From Agaricus subrufescens (taxonomy: Eukaryota > Basidiomycota > Agaricomycetes > Agaricales > Agaricaceae), in NCBI GenBank assembly GCA_029945375.1, contig CM057068.1:434001-498000 (forward strand): a stretch of 64,000 nucleotides of DNA, read 5' to 3'. The position numbers were made by a program, and so were the translations under genes. The notes beneath the pieces were generated by a model. The model did not search any database. It was not told the origin of the DNA and saw only the letters and a program-made list of their open reading frames with translations. Of the stretch, positions 45,656 through 56,615 are shown piece by piece (the stretch's first letter is position 1; the number at the start of each line of letters is the position of its first letter).

Positions 45656-47110
45656 CTAACGCCACCAAACAATCTCGGCCCAAGAAGTATCTATGTTCAA
45701 GTCAAGAAGCGTATACAAAATCAAGTACGGAACGCTCCAAAATCCATCCTCGCGTATTTCAAAATCAAACCCGCTACCAATAAGCTCATGACTGTTTTCC
45801 TTGTTATACCCCTCAGGAAACTCCATACCCTCTATCTCCATCCTAAACCGGCAACCAATCTCCTTTCTACCTTGAATAGCACCTCTGAATAACGGACTGA
45901 TCTCGATCAATTCATCAGGCGATATATCAATCGCGTGATCACATCTGAAGAAGGTAAGTGAGGGTATAAAGGTAGGGTCTTCGAGCGCCCCAAATGCATG
46001 AGAGAGAGAGTAGGGAAAAAAACAGGAGCAGATCAACTGTTTAATAGGATGTGCTATTTGCTGAAGAAGTTCAAACTCCAATCCTGCGCCATCATCAGGG
46101 GAAGTGGAGAGCTGCAAGGTCTGACAGGATTGTGGTAGGAAGGTGGTAAATTTGCGAAAAAGTTGAAGAGAATGATCGAAATCAGCCCCTTCCCAACAGA
46201 AATGTTGAAGTGCAGGAAAATGATAAAACAAGAGAAAATTGTTGTCCCATTCTGGATAGTAATGACCCCACGTCAAGTGTTGTAAGTGTGTAAAATGCAC
46301 TTCTCGCGCATAACGTGTGCTTGGGTGAGTATTGGGTTCGGTGGGGCCCGCAGAAATTGAAGTGTGGAATTTGATGAGGTTTGGACATCCTAGGAGCAAA
46401 TCGCAACAAATATCGACTGGGATCTGAGTCAGCTCGAGATTTGTGAGTGCCGACCAAGGGTATGAGAACTTCGACTGGAACTTTGGAAGACCACTGTGCC
46501 AATCCGGGGCTGACAGGGAAACTGTGTGAAGGGTGGGGTTGTCGTTTAAAATCTGTAATATACCAACGGGAGGAGCATAGAGTTCAATGTTTGATACTGT
46601 TGACAGTCCCCTGAAGGATGACAAAAGTTGTTCATACAAGCTCATTTGAGCATGTAAGTCCCCAAAACTAAATTTGGCAAATTTGAAGGATGCTCCGTTC
46701 CGCTGCTTGAACACCTCAAGCAGTGACACTGCCCCAGTTATTCTTCTAGTATCGTCAATAACCAAACTAATGGTCTGCCAAAATTGAGGTGCACCGTTGA
46801 TGAGATTGCGCCAATGGTAGCAGACACTTCCCAAAATGAATTGCGGAAAGCGCCTGGGTGTGAATGATGAGCAAAAATTCTTGAAGATGGAGAGGAGGAT
46901 CTCATTGGGGAGGGACTTTGTCGATGAGCGAACGTTGTTCAGTTGTCGGTAACGCTCGGATTTGAGTATGTGAAGACGATTGATGGCCCTATCCAGTCTA
47001 TCGATATCATCCAATATCGAGGAGGGGTCGTTGCTCCTGCATAGGTTACCAAATGCATGCTCCCTACATGGGGAGCCGCAATATAAGCAGGACGGGAGGT
47101 GAGTTGACAT
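45656..47110 (-). CDS. F-box protein F3, group II
   Basis: Single exon, 484 aa. N-terminal CLYCGSPCREHAF, coiled DDIDRLDRAINRLHILKSER, F-box KSLPNEILLSIFKNFCSSF, then leucine-rich repeats (CCDLLLGCPNLIKFH, FTHLQHLTWGHYYPEWD). Unlike F7 and F10 the C terminus does not end in DGCWIISF: after EDGFW it runs on to a different 20-residue tail (ending EIVWWR), showing loss of the usual stop. Confidence 0.83.
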   Translation of the reverse strand: MSTHLPSCLYCGSPCREHAFGNLCRSNDPSSILDDIDRLDRAINRLHILKSERYRQLNNVRSSTKSLPNEILLSIFKNFCSSFTPRRFPQFILGSVCYHWRNLINGAPQFWQTISLVIDDTRRITGAVSLLEVFKQRNGASFKFAKFSFGDLHAQMSLYEQLLSSFRGLSTVSNIELYAPPVGILQILNDNPTLHTVSLSAPDWHSGLPKFQSKFSYPWSALTNLELTQIPVDICCDLLLGCPNLIKFHTSISAGPTEPNTHPSTRYAREVHFTHLQHLTWGHYYPEWDNNFLLFYHFPALQHFCWEGADFDHSLQLFRKFTTFLPQSCQTLQLSTSPDDGAGLEFELLQQIAHPIKQLICSCFFPYSLSHAFGALEDPTFIPSLTFFRCDHAIDISPDELIEISPLFRGAIQGRKEIGCRFRMEIEGMEFPEGYNKENSHELIGSGFDFEIREDGFWSVPYLILYTLLDLNIDTSWAEIVWWR

Positions 47111-47497
47111 GGATGTTGTAGTTTGGGGTTGTGACGGTGACTGCTAACAACACTTTTATGAGACAGGGAACTCATTGCCGTTATATAAGGTTTCTTCCAA
47201 TTGAAATCGGCTCCTCACTGACATGCTTGGCGTTACTATAATACATCATTGACTGTAGGAAAGACCAAGCGAATCTAAATTTAACTGACTCGTGTTCAAC
47301 AACTCCTTAAATTTACCTCACTGAAACTTGCGTCAAAGGCTGAGCAAATCAAGGCAGTGTGCTCGTATGTGTTATCGAAGAAACGTCATCCACTCCGCTT
47401 TTGACAACGAGGCCAACTGCTAGCCGAGAAAATTCTATAACAAGACCTAACATATACAATGATAACACTGACTTCGGAATACAGAGCGTATCATAAT

Positions 47498-48901
47498 TCA
47501 AAGGGATATTATCCAACAACCATTCCAAGTCTCTGCTATCTCAAAATCAAACTCACCGCTCATAAGCTCATCAATGCTTTGCATGCTAAATCCCTCGGGT
47601 AACAACATACCCTCTATCTCCATCCTAAACCGACCAACACCGATCCTCTTCCTACTTTGAATAACATCTTTAAGTGATTGGGTAATCTCGAGTACTTCGC
47701 CTCTCGTCATATTGGTGTGCCTTTGGTATTCCCATCTGAAGAGCCTCAACGAGGGGATGAAGGTTCGATCTTGGAGCCTCTCGAGTACGATAGGAAGATT
47801 GCATATACGGAAATGCGAGCAAATCAACCGTTCAACAGGAGGTGCCATCTGTTGAAGAATTTCCATCCGTAAATTCGTATCTATATCTTTTGGACCAGAG
47901 AGTTGGAAAGTGCGACAGGATTGTGGTAGGAAGGAGGTAAAATCATGAAAGAGCTGAAGAGAATGCTTGCGTCCATGACCAAGCCAATGGAAATGTTGAA
48001 GAGCGGAAAAGTGATAGAACGACAGAAGATTATCATCCCAAGCTGAATAGCCATGGTGCCACGTCAATTGTTGCATGTGGGGAAAATACATTTCTTGAGC
48101 CTGGCGAGCGTTGGGCCTTGTACAGTCAATGGTGGGATCAAGGGGGTCGTGAATGGAGAACCGGATGAGGTTTGGGCATCCTAGGAGTAGATCACAGCAG
48201 AAATTGATTGGGATATGGGACAATGTGAGTACTGTGAGTGTTGACCACGGCGGTGAAAACCCCAGCATTATCGATGTGAACTTGCTGGTACCGCGTGCCA
48301 AACGCACCAGAGATACGTCATGAATGTCAAAACCGGTGTCCTTCATTTGCAAGAAGTCAACAGGCGTATCGTAAAGTATAATCTTTGATGGTGTTGACAA
48401 ACCGCTCAGGGGCAATAAGAGTTGTTGAAAAGTGCATGCCCGATCACGTAACTTTTCGAACCTGAGTTGTATCAATTTGAAAGATGCGTGATTCCGCTCT
48501 CTGAACACCTCCAGCAATGATGCAGCTCTCGAAATGCTCTGATCCCCTATCGGCAAATCAATAGTCCTCCAAAAAAGATGTTCAGTATTAAGGAGATTGC
48601 GCCAACGAGTACAGACGCCTCCCAAGATGAACTGCGGAAGTTTTTGAGGTTGAAAGTGTGAACAAAAGAATTTGAAGATGGAGAGGAGAATTTCGTTGGG
48701 GAGGGTTATTATTGAAGAGCGGACTGCGTTCAATTGACGACAACGTTCAGCTTTGAATACACGAAGACGGCGAATGGCTCTATCCAGTCTTTTGATGTCT
48801 TCTAATATCAAGATGGGGTCGTCGTCATCGTCTGGAGAAACAAACGTATGCTCCCTGCATGGGGAGCCGCAATGTTCACAGGACGGAGTACGAGTCGCCA
48901 T
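47498..48901 (-). CDS. F-box protein F4, group IV
   Basis: Single exon, 467 aa. Starts MATRTPSCEHCGSPCREHTF. F-box ITLPNEILLSIFKFFCSHF, then VCTRWRNLLNTEHLFWRTID. Leucine-rich body (CCDLLLGCPNLIRFS, FPHMQQLTWHHGYSAWD) and tail NGCWIISL. Alone with F5 in its subgroup. Intact. Confidence 0.84.
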   Translation of the reverse strand: MATRTPSCEHCGSPCREHTFVSPDDDDDPILILEDIKRLDRAIRRLRVFKAERCRQLNAVRSSIITLPNEILLSIFKFFCSHFQPQKLPQFILGGVCTRWRNLLNTEHLFWRTIDLPIGDQSISRAASLLEVFRERNHASFKLIQLRFEKLRDRACTFQQLLLPLSGLSTPSKIILYDTPVDFLQMKDTGFDIHDVSLVRLARGTSKFTSIMLGFSPPWSTLTVLTLSHIPINFCCDLLLGCPNLIRFSIHDPLDPTIDCTRPNARQAQEMYFPHMQQLTWHHGYSAWDDNLLSFYHFSALQHFHWLGHGRKHSLQLFHDFTSFLPQSCRTFQLSGPKDIDTNLRMEILQQMAPPVERLICSHFRICNLPIVLERLQDRTFIPSLRLFRWEYQRHTNMTRGEVLEITQSLKDVIQSRKRIGVGRFRMEIEGMLLPEGFSMQSIDELMSGEFDFEIAETWNGCWIISL

Positions 48902-49109
48902 GGATGTTATCGATTAAGAGTGTGATGGGCCCAACGTGTTGAGTCAAAGTTACGAAATGATAGCATTCACATAAGGCAACCTTGTGATTGATATATATAT
49001 ATAGCCTTTCAATAACGTTGTTCACTACTCTCCTGGAATTAGAGTGTCACCAGCCGACGGAGTTTCATAACAGGATCTACATCAGTACTTACGATGAAGT
49101 AATACTTCT

Positions 49110-49632
49110 TGGATATACAGCACATCACAATTTAAAAGGGTACTATCCACCAACCGTCCTCATCTATCTCGAAATCAAACCCATTGCCCATAAGCGCGTA
49201 AATGCTTTGCTTGCTAGTCTTCCGGCAACTGTATGCCCGACCAACACCAGTCTCATTTCCTCCTTGAACAGTAGTTTTGACCAATTTGCGTGATCTCCAT
49301 AAATTGGTCTCTTGTCATATCATAGGTTTCCGGACACGGATATTCTCACCTGAAGAAGGTCAATTACGGAATAAAAGTCGGGTCTCCAAGAGCTTGAAGC
49401 GCAACAGAAAGTGAGTTCTTGTGGATAGTCGTGCAAATAAACTTTTCAGCAGCAAGCGCTACCCGCTGAAGAAAATCCGTTGATAGAAATGCTTGTTTGT
49501 CTTTGTCTTTAGGACCGGAAAGATGAAAAGTGCGACAGGATTGTGGTAACAATGATGTGAACTTGCGAAAGCGTCGATAAGAAGAGTAAATGCCATGGCC
49601 ATGCCAATTGAAATGTTGGAGGGCTGGATAAT
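49110..49632 (-). pseudogene. F-box fragment F5, group IV
   Basis: Only the C-terminal third of a group IV F-box gene is left (LPQSCRTFHLSGPKD, then KFICTTIHKNSLSVALQALG, stop after DPTFIP), followed by frameshifted remains of the tail. Its upstream side ends abruptly at about 49632 in Bin3-gene sequence, a recombination junction, so the F-box itself is missing. Confidence 0.75.
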
Positions 49633-50326
49633 GAAGTCAGAGACGGTGCAGGAGTCGTCATAGAGACCCCTTTGTGTGCTCCCGGTGAGGACGAGTAGTT
49701 TCACGATTTGACGTAGAGATCAATGGAGCGTCGAAAGCCTGGGCGTGTGTCAAACGATGCAGAAATAAAGTAGGACGGGGATGCGTACCGCCTTCGCCGG
49801 TCTCTCCCAGAGTCCTTACAAAGTCGAGTCCGATGTCCTTGAGGGATGCTGGAAAGTCGGAAGGGCGGAGTTGAAGTGTCTGGTAGGTCGCTCTGAGATG
49901 CTGGTATGTGTTTATTTTAGCGACGAGCAGCGACGCGTCGTGGAGGGGCGCACCTCTGACATGCGCCTAGCTTTAGCGTATGACTCCCAGGGCTGTGGTT
50001 CTAGAATGAGATGGCCGCCTTGGTGGAGTACGGCATAGATTTTGCGAAAGAACGCGACGAGGCCGTTGTCACCCTGGTTGAGGCGGATCCATTTCGTGAT
50101 GGACAGGCTGTCCCAACGTGTCAGCGGCGTGTTGGGAGGCATGCAATGGGCACGTACGCAAGGACAATGTTGTGGCCGTCCTTGTCCTCGGGGATGTCCT
50201 GTGTCCAGTCTGCACAGCGAAAGCCAAGGTTGTGGGGAAAGGCACACGTATCTTGCAAGGGGGGGGACAGGGAGGGGCGCTCGTGAGGGAGAGAGGCAGG
50301 GAAGTAGCTGGGGACGCCGTGGGGGG
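49633..50326 (-). pseudogene. Truncated Bin3 methyltransferase copy 1
   Basis: Matches the 3' part of the intact Bin3 gene at 60.2-60.8 kb, including intron positions (GTACGT donor near 50151, GTACGC donor near 49785) and the region encoding [20 protein letters not shown] and [20 protein letters not shown]. The N-terminal third with the SAM-binding loop is missing: the copy stops at the codons for GVPSYF and joins the D2 block at 50327. It cannot encode a working enzyme. Confidence 0.82.
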
Positions 50327-50745
50327 AGGAAACCTCCAAGGTTGACTCAAAAGTGTTGAGTTGGCTCAAACAGGTAAATGGTGATAGATCAATATTAATA
50401 ATAGTCGCGACAGTACGATCACTTGATTGAATAAACCCAAAAGAACCTCTTCTTCGACTCCTCAGTCCCGTCAATATCAATTGAATAAGCCTCGCCGTTC
50501 GGTACCACCCATGAGAGAACGCCCATAACATGTCCCCATCCTCCAAGGCTCCCCAGTATCTCCAAGAACAGAAACGCCAAAGCCACGCCGCTTCATCCGA
50601 GCCATAGTAGTGACTCAAATAAACATCACCTGCCATCCCGTACAAACGGCCGGATGACAGAAGCCTATGGAAACCAAAATGGAATCTACTAATAACATTA
50701 CTGTAAGTTCACAACACGGCTCTTGGTCATGATCAGCGCTGACGC
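50327..50745. repeat. D block, copy D2
   Basis: Full copy of D1, and 12 bp longer near 50447 (TTCTTCGACTCC-type sequence absent from D1). Lies between the Bin3 fragment and the 3' end of F6. Confidence 0.85.
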
Positions 50746-50754
50746 ACCGCAAAA

Positions 50755-52155
50755 TTAAAATGACATTATCCAACAATCGTCTTCGGCTATCTCAAAATCA
50801 AACCTCCCACCCATAAGCTCCCGACAGCTCCCCTTGCTAAACCCCTCCAGCAACTTTACACCTTCTATCTCTATCCTGAACCGACCCGCACCAATATCCT
50901 TTCTACCTTGAAGAGCATCTTTGCACAATTCAATAACCTTAATAATTTCATCTTCCATTAAAATATAGTAAGTGCGATATTCCCATCTGAAAGAGGCCAG
51001 TGAGGGAATAAATGCAGGCTCTTGGAGGCACTTGAGTACGTCAAAAAGTGTCCCTTCATAGAACCCCGAGCAAATCAACTTTTCAACAGAATCTGCCATC
51101 TGCTGGAAGATATCCATTCTTATGTATGAGGTATTTCCTTCAGGAGGAGCAGAGAGATGGACAGTCCGACAAGATCGTGGAAGGGAAGAAGTAAACCTAT
51201 GGAGGCGCTCAAGAAAGTGCACAGGTTTACGTCCATGCCAGTGGAAATACTGGAGGGCAGGAAATCGATAAAACGAAAGGAGATTGTCATCCCACTCTGG
51301 GTAGCGTGAGTCGTGGTGCCATGTCAAATGTTGTAGGTGGGGGAACGAAGTTTCTTGAGCATGGTAATCGTCTGGCGAGAGAAACTCCTCACAAGGTTCT
51401 AAAGGGTCACGATTTGAGAAGTGGATGAGATTAGGGCATTCTAGGAGTAAGTCACAACCAATGTTACTCTCGATTTGCCAAAGATTAAGGATGGTGAGTG
51501 TTGACCAAGGCAGCAAAAGCCCTGGTATGCCCTCGAGCCCATTATCGGTGTAAGACAAACACGTCAGAGACACGTCATGGATGTTGGGATTGTTGTTGAT
51601 CGCTTGGAAGAGGTCGATGGGAGGATCAACCAGTGCGATTCTCAAAACTGTGGTCATTCTCTCTATAGAGGACAAAAGTCCTTGACACAGGCCCGTTTTG
51701 TCACCGAGGTCCTCGAACTCCAATTGTACAAGTTCGAAAGACCCTCTGTTCCGATCTTTGAACACCTCTAGCAATATTGCAGCATTTGACACGGTCTGGG
51801 ATGTTACAACCATATCAACATTCTTCCAAAATCGTGGTGTGTCATGGACGAGATGACGCCAATGAGTACAGACTCCTCCCAAGATAAGCTGCGGAAACTC
51901 TTCAGGTCGAAATGAACAGAAATAGTGGAAGATAGCGAGGAGGACCTCGTTAGGAAGAACTCTGGTCGAAGACTGCATATGGTTCAATTGTTGGCAACGC
52001 TGTGATTTGAGAGCCTGAAGGCGATGGATGGTCTTTTCCAATCTTTCGATGTCGGCCAATATTGAGACAGGGTCGTGGTCATTTCCTAGAGCACTGAATG
52101 CATGCTCCCAGCATGGGGAACCACAATGCAAGCAGGATGAAGTCTGAGTCGACAT
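50755..52155 (-). CDS. F-box protein F6, group I
   Basis: Single exon, 466 aa. CLHCGSPCWEHAF, coiled IERLEKTIHRLQALKSQR, F-box RVLPNEVLLAIFHYFCSF, then VCTHWRHLVHDTPRFWKNVD. Leucine-rich body (LLLPWSTLTILNLW, LLECPNLIHFSN, FPHLQHLTWHHDS) and tail DDCWIMSF. Closest to F1 and F2; intact. Confidence 0.85.
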   Translation of the reverse strand: MSTQTSSCLHCGSPCWEHAFSALGNDHDPVSILADIERLEKTIHRLQALKSQRCQQLNHMQSSTRVLPNEVLLAIFHYFCSFRPEEFPQLILGGVCTHWRHLVHDTPRFWKNVDMVVTSQTVSNAAILLEVFKDRNRGSFELVQLEFEDLGDKTGLCQGLLSSIERMTTVLRIALVDPPIDLFQAINNNPNIHDVSLTCLSYTDNGLEGIPGLLLPWSTLTILNLWQIESNIGCDLLLECPNLIHFSNRDPLEPCEEFLSPDDYHAQETSFPHLQHLTWHHDSRYPEWDDNLLSFYRFPALQYFHWHGRKPVHFLERLHRFTSSLPRSCRTVHLSAPPEGNTSYIRMDIFQQMADSVEKLICSGFYEGTLFDVLKCLQEPAFIPSLASFRWEYRTYYILMEDEIIKVIELCKDALQGRKDIGAGRFRIEIEGVKLLEGFSKGSCRELMGGRFDFEIAEDDCWIMSF

Positions 52156-52417
52156 GGATGTTGTGGTTTAAACAAAAAAGGTGGGTGTCATGTGCCAGCC
52201 ATGTTAGCGATCAATGGTCGTGACCCATTGAGATTCTAGACAGGCAAAGTTGTATGCCACTGATTTAAAATAGTCTATTATCCAATCCATTCCGAAAAAA
52301 AAAAACTCTGATTGTACAGAACGCTTCTTCTGAACGGAATCGATTTCTCCTGCCGAGCATCACAACATCATTGCCAATCTGGCAAGTTTATTGGAATACA
52401 TAGCGCCGTACCGCAAA

Positions 52418-53818
52418 TCAAAAAGATATTATCCAACAACCATCCTCAGTTATCTCAAAATCAAACCCGCTACCAATAAGCTCATGACTGTTCTCCTTGT
52501 TATACCCCTTAGGAAACTCCATACCCTCTATCTCCATCCTAAACCGACAACCAATCTCTTTTCTACCTTGAATACCGCCTTTGAATGCTGGGTTAATCCT
52601 GGTTAAGTCGTCCGGCTCTATATCAAAGTCGTCATCATGTTCCCATCTGAAGAAGGTAAGTGAGGGTATAAAGGTAGGGTCTTGGAGTGCCTCAAATGCT
52701 TTAGCGAGAGTGCGGGGATAGAAACCGGAGCAGATCAACCGTTTAATAGGACGCGCTATCACCCGGAGAAGTCGAGAGTCCAACTCCGCAATGATTTCAT
52801 CTGGGGAAGCGGAGAGCTGTAATGTCTGACAGGATTGTGGTAGCAAGGTGGTAAACTCGCGAAAAAGTTGAGAAGAATGATTGAAATCAGCCCCCTCCCA
52901 ACAGAAATGTTGAAGGGCAGGAAAACGATAAAACGAGAGAAAATTGTCGTCCCATTCTGAATTGTAATGACCCCACGTCAAGTGTTGTAAGTGTGGAAAA
53001 TGCATTTCTCGTGCATGACGAGGGCTTGGTGAAATATCAAATTTGTTGGGCTTCGAGGTGGTGGAACTGTGGAATTCGACGAGGTTTGGACATCCTAGGA
53101 GCAAATCGCAACAGACATCGACTTGAATCCGAGTCAGCTGGAGATTTGTGAGTGCCGACCAGGGGAATGAGAACTTCGGCCGAAATTGTGGAAAAGGTAT
53201 GTCATCCCAGTCTGGGCCTAACAGGGACACTTTGTGGAGGGCGGGATAGTTGTTTATGGCCTGTACTATATCAACGGGAGGAGTTTGGAGATGAATGCTC
53301 AATACTGTTGACAGTCCCCTGAAGGATGACAAAAGTCGTTCATAAGAGCCTGTTTGACGGCGTAAGTTTTCAAAATTAAATTCTGCAAATTTGAAGGATC
53401 CTCCGTTCCGCTGCTTGAATACCTCAAGCAGTGACAATGCCGCAGAAATTCCTCTAGTATCGGCAAATTCCAAATTAATGGTCTGCCAAAATTGAGGCGC
53501 ATTGTTGACGAGATTGCGCCAATGGTAGCAGACACTTCCCAAAATGAATTGGGGAAAGTCCTCGGATGTGAATGATGAGTAAAAATTCTCGAAGATGGAG
53601 AGGAGGATCTCGTTGGGGAGGGACTTTGTCGATGAGCGAACAGTGTTCAGTTGTCGGCAACGCTCGAGTCTGAGTATGCGGAGACGATCGATGGTCCTAT
53701 CCAGTCTATCGATATCATCCGATATCGAGGAAGGGTCGTTGTTCCTGCATAGATCACTGAATGCATGTTCCGTACATGGGGAGCCGCAATGTAAGCAGGA
53801 CGGGATGTGAGTTGACAT
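52418..53818 (-). CDS. F-box protein F7, group II
   Basis: Single exon, 466 aa. CLHCGSPCTEHAF, coiled DDIDRLDRTIDRLRILRLER, F-box KSLPNEILLSIFENFYSSF, then VCYHWRNLVNNAPQFWQTIN, leucine-rich body (CCDLLLGCPNLVEFH, FPHLQHLTWGHYNSEWD) and tail EDGCWIISF. Sister of F3 and F10. Confidence 0.85.
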   Translation of the reverse strand: MSTHIPSCLHCGSPCTEHAFSDLCRNNDPSSISDDIDRLDRTIDRLRILRLERCRQLNTVRSSTKSLPNEILLSIFENFYSSFTSEDFPQFILGSVCYHWRNLVNNAPQFWQTINLEFADTRGISAALSLLEVFKQRNGGSFKFAEFNFENLRRQTGSYERLLSSFRGLSTVLSIHLQTPPVDIVQAINNYPALHKVSLLGPDWDDIPFPQFRPKFSFPWSALTNLQLTRIQVDVCCDLLLGCPNLVEFHSSTTSKPNKFDISPSPRHAREMHFPHLQHLTWGHYNSEWDDNFLSFYRFPALQHFCWEGADFNHSSQLFREFTTLLPQSCQTLQLSASPDEIIAELDSRLLRVIARPIKRLICSGFYPRTLAKAFEALQDPTFIPSLTFFRWEHDDDFDIEPDDLTRINPAFKGGIQGRKEIGCRFRMEIEGMEFPKGYNKENSHELIGSGFDFEITEDGCWIISF

Positions 53819-54295
53819 GGATGTTGTGGTTTGGAGTTGTGACGGTGACTGCCGACAACATTTCTATTTAAGAGTCACTGACAATGATCACCTCACTGAG
53901 ATTTGCGGCAAAGGCTGAGCGAGCCGAGGCAACGTGTTTGTATAACTTATCCAAAAACGTCGTCTACTCCTCTTTTGATAACGGGGTCGTGACGAACGAT
54001 AATGTCGACATAAGTTTGAGAAGTATTACTGGAAGAGTTACATCCAAAACACCATAACATGCTTGACATTACTGTGATACATCACTGAGACTTGGGGCGA
54101 GGGCCAAGCGAATCTCAATTAAACCGACTCTTAATCAGCTCTTTGTCCTAGTAGCTGAGGAATTTCTATGCCAAGACATATATTATCCGCCGGGGTGGGG
54201 GGGCGACACAAGGTGATATCGTAAGCGAGCAGTAATGCCGACATAAGCTTGCGAAGTATTACCGAAAGAATTACTCCCCAAAACACCACCACCTT

Positions 54296-55725
54296 TCAGA
54301 TATACATAACCCAATTCCCTTCCTCCGCAATCTCGAAACAAAACCAATCGCCTCTCATAATCTCACAAACACTCTTCCTATCAAGTCCCCCAGACCAACC
54401 CAACTACGAATCAGACCCGGACATCCCACCAATTTCCATCCTAAACCTCCTCATTTTCCTCCCAGTACTGATAATCTCCCTTCGAACCCAAAGAATATCC
54501 CTCAACAACTGCGCAAACTCTACAATTCTTTCCCTACACATCCAATACCTATCTAGACAATGTTCCCACTTGAAGAACGTCAACGTGGGTATGAAAGTCG
54601 GATCTTGAAGTTTGTCCAGCACGATAGAAAGAGTATACATATCGAAATGCGAACAAATGAATTGTTCAATGGTGGGGTGGGTTATATTTTGAAGAATCGT
54701 TTCGTCAAGATCGGGTTCACTGTTCTCGTAAGCGGAGAGATGCAACACGCGACAAGATGAAGGTAAATTTGAGATGAAATTATGAAAAAGGTGGATAGAA
54801 TGACAATGATCATCACCGTGCCATCGGAAATATTGAAGACCGGGAAGACGATAAAATGAGAGGAGGGTGTTATCCCATTCTGAGAAATCATGGTGCCATA
54901 TTAGTTGTTGTAAGTGCGGGAAATGGATCTCTCGGGTAAGGTGTTGGGTTGGATGTGACCTGAGGTGGGGCGTGTAGGGTTGTAGCACCAGAATACGGTG
55001 AGGTTTGGACAGCCGAGGAGTAGTTCGCAACAGATGTCGACTTGGACTAGGGATAATTTGAAGGTTGTGAGAGTACACCAAGGTTGCGAAATCCTTGGCA
55101 TTGATCCCACTGAACCAAGGGCTCTGTAGTACAACGAGGGACCTATGAGGGATACGTCGTGGGTGCCGAGATCGTTGTTTGCGATTCGCAATACATTAAA
55201 GGGAGGATCGTATAGTGCAATTTTTGATAGTGTCAACATCTCCCTTATAGATGATAAGAATTGGTTCGTTGGTAGGTCTTTGAATTTGAGTTGGAGATAG
55301 TCGAAAGACTTTGCGTTGCGCTCCTTGAACACTTCGAGTAAGGATATCGATGTTGGAATAGTTTGACGTTCAATAATCAAGTCCATAGACCTCCAGAATC
55401 GGGACTCGTTGTTGACGAGGTTGCGCCAACGGGTACAAACTCCTCCCAGGATGAACTGCGCAACACCTCGGGATTTGGGGAGCGAAAGGAAGAAATGGAA
55501 GATGTGGAGGAGGATCTCATTAGGAAGAGTCCTCGTCGACGAACAGATCATGTTCAGCTGACGGCGGCGCTGGGATTGGAGGACGTGAAGACGGCGGATA
55601 GCTTTGTCTAATCTCTGGATGTCTTCAAGTAGGGAGTTGGGGTCGTCATTGTTGCTTTGGATGCAGAAAACAGGTTCCCTGCATAGGGAACCGCAAAGCA
55701 TGCAGGAGAAAGTACGAGTCGACAT
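54296..55725 (-). pseudogene. F-box gene F8, group III, frameshifted
   Basis: Near-identical to F9 but with two lesions. A 4-nt deletion near 54945 shifts the frame after the HIQPNT region. A CAG-to-TAG change at 54404-54406 truncates the end after GGMSGSDS. The intact 5' part has CMLCGSLCREPVF, F-box RTLPNEILLHIFHFFLSL and VCTRWRNLVNNESRFWRSMD. The 3' part keeps FPHLQQLIWHHDFSEWD in the shifted frame. Confidence 0.85.
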
Positions 55726-55888
55726 GGGGGTTCTGGTGCAGAGGTGTGACGTGCAGGTAACTTTAAAATGTTGGAGACATGCAGATCCATAACGTGAGGC
55801 AAGAGATCTGGACGAACGGTGGATGGAGTGGCATTTACGTGTTAAAACTTCAGAAGCATCACCGTTATCATTACTGTCTCCTATGTAG

Positions 55889-56337
55889 TACAAGTCAGAG
55901 ATGGTACCGGGGTTGTCATAGAGGCTCCTTCGTGTCTCCCAGTGAGCATGAGTAGTTTCACGTTTTGACATAGAGATCAACGGAGCGCCGAAAGCCTGAG
56001 TGCGTGTCAAACAATGCAGGATTGAAGTAGGACAGAGATACGTACCGCCTTTGCCGGTCTCTCCCTTACAAAGTTGAGTCCGATGTCTAGGTGGATTCAT
56101 TTTGTGATGGACAGGCTGCCCCGACGCGTCAGTAGCGTGTTGGGAGGCACGAAATGGGCATGTATGCGAGGACGATGTCGTAGCTGTCCTTGTCCTCAGG
56201 GATGTCTTCCTGTGTCCAGTCTGCACAACGAAAGCCAAGGTTGTGGGGAAAGGCGCGCGTGTCTTGTGAGGAGGGGATGGGGAGGGGCCCAAGCTCGTGG
56301 GTGAGAGGCGGGAAAGTAGCCGGGGACGCCGTAGGGG
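55889..56337 (-). pseudogene. Truncated Bin3 methyltransferase copy 2
   Basis: Second broken copy of the Bin3 3' part. It keeps the terminal exon and the segment around the intron-1 donor but has an internal deletion (near 56087) that removes most of the KWIHLN to EPQPW coding region. It stops at the same GVPSYF point as copy 1 and joins D3. Confidence 0.8.
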
Positions 56338-56535
56338 GACGAAACCTCCAAGGTTGACTCAAAAGTGTCGAGCTGGCTTAAATAGGTGAATGGTGGATAG
56401 ATCAATATTGTTTTAATAATAGTCGCGACGGTATGCGATCACTTGACTTAGTAATAAACCCAAAAGAACCTCTTCTTCGACTCCTCGATCCCGTCAATAT
56501 CAATTGAATAAGCCTCGCCGTTCAGTACCACCCAT
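56338..56535. repeat. D block, copy D3 (truncated)
   Basis: First half of the D block. At about 56535 it switches to sequence matching the 3' flank of F7 (GAATTTCTCCTGCTGAGCATC here, near 52345 there), a deletion junction that also removed the group I F-box gene expected in this module. Confidence 0.82.
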
Positions 56536-56615
56536 GATGAATTTCTCCTGCTGAGCATCGCAACCTCATTGCCAATCTGGCAAGTTTATTGGAATACATA
56601 GCGCCGTACCGCAAA

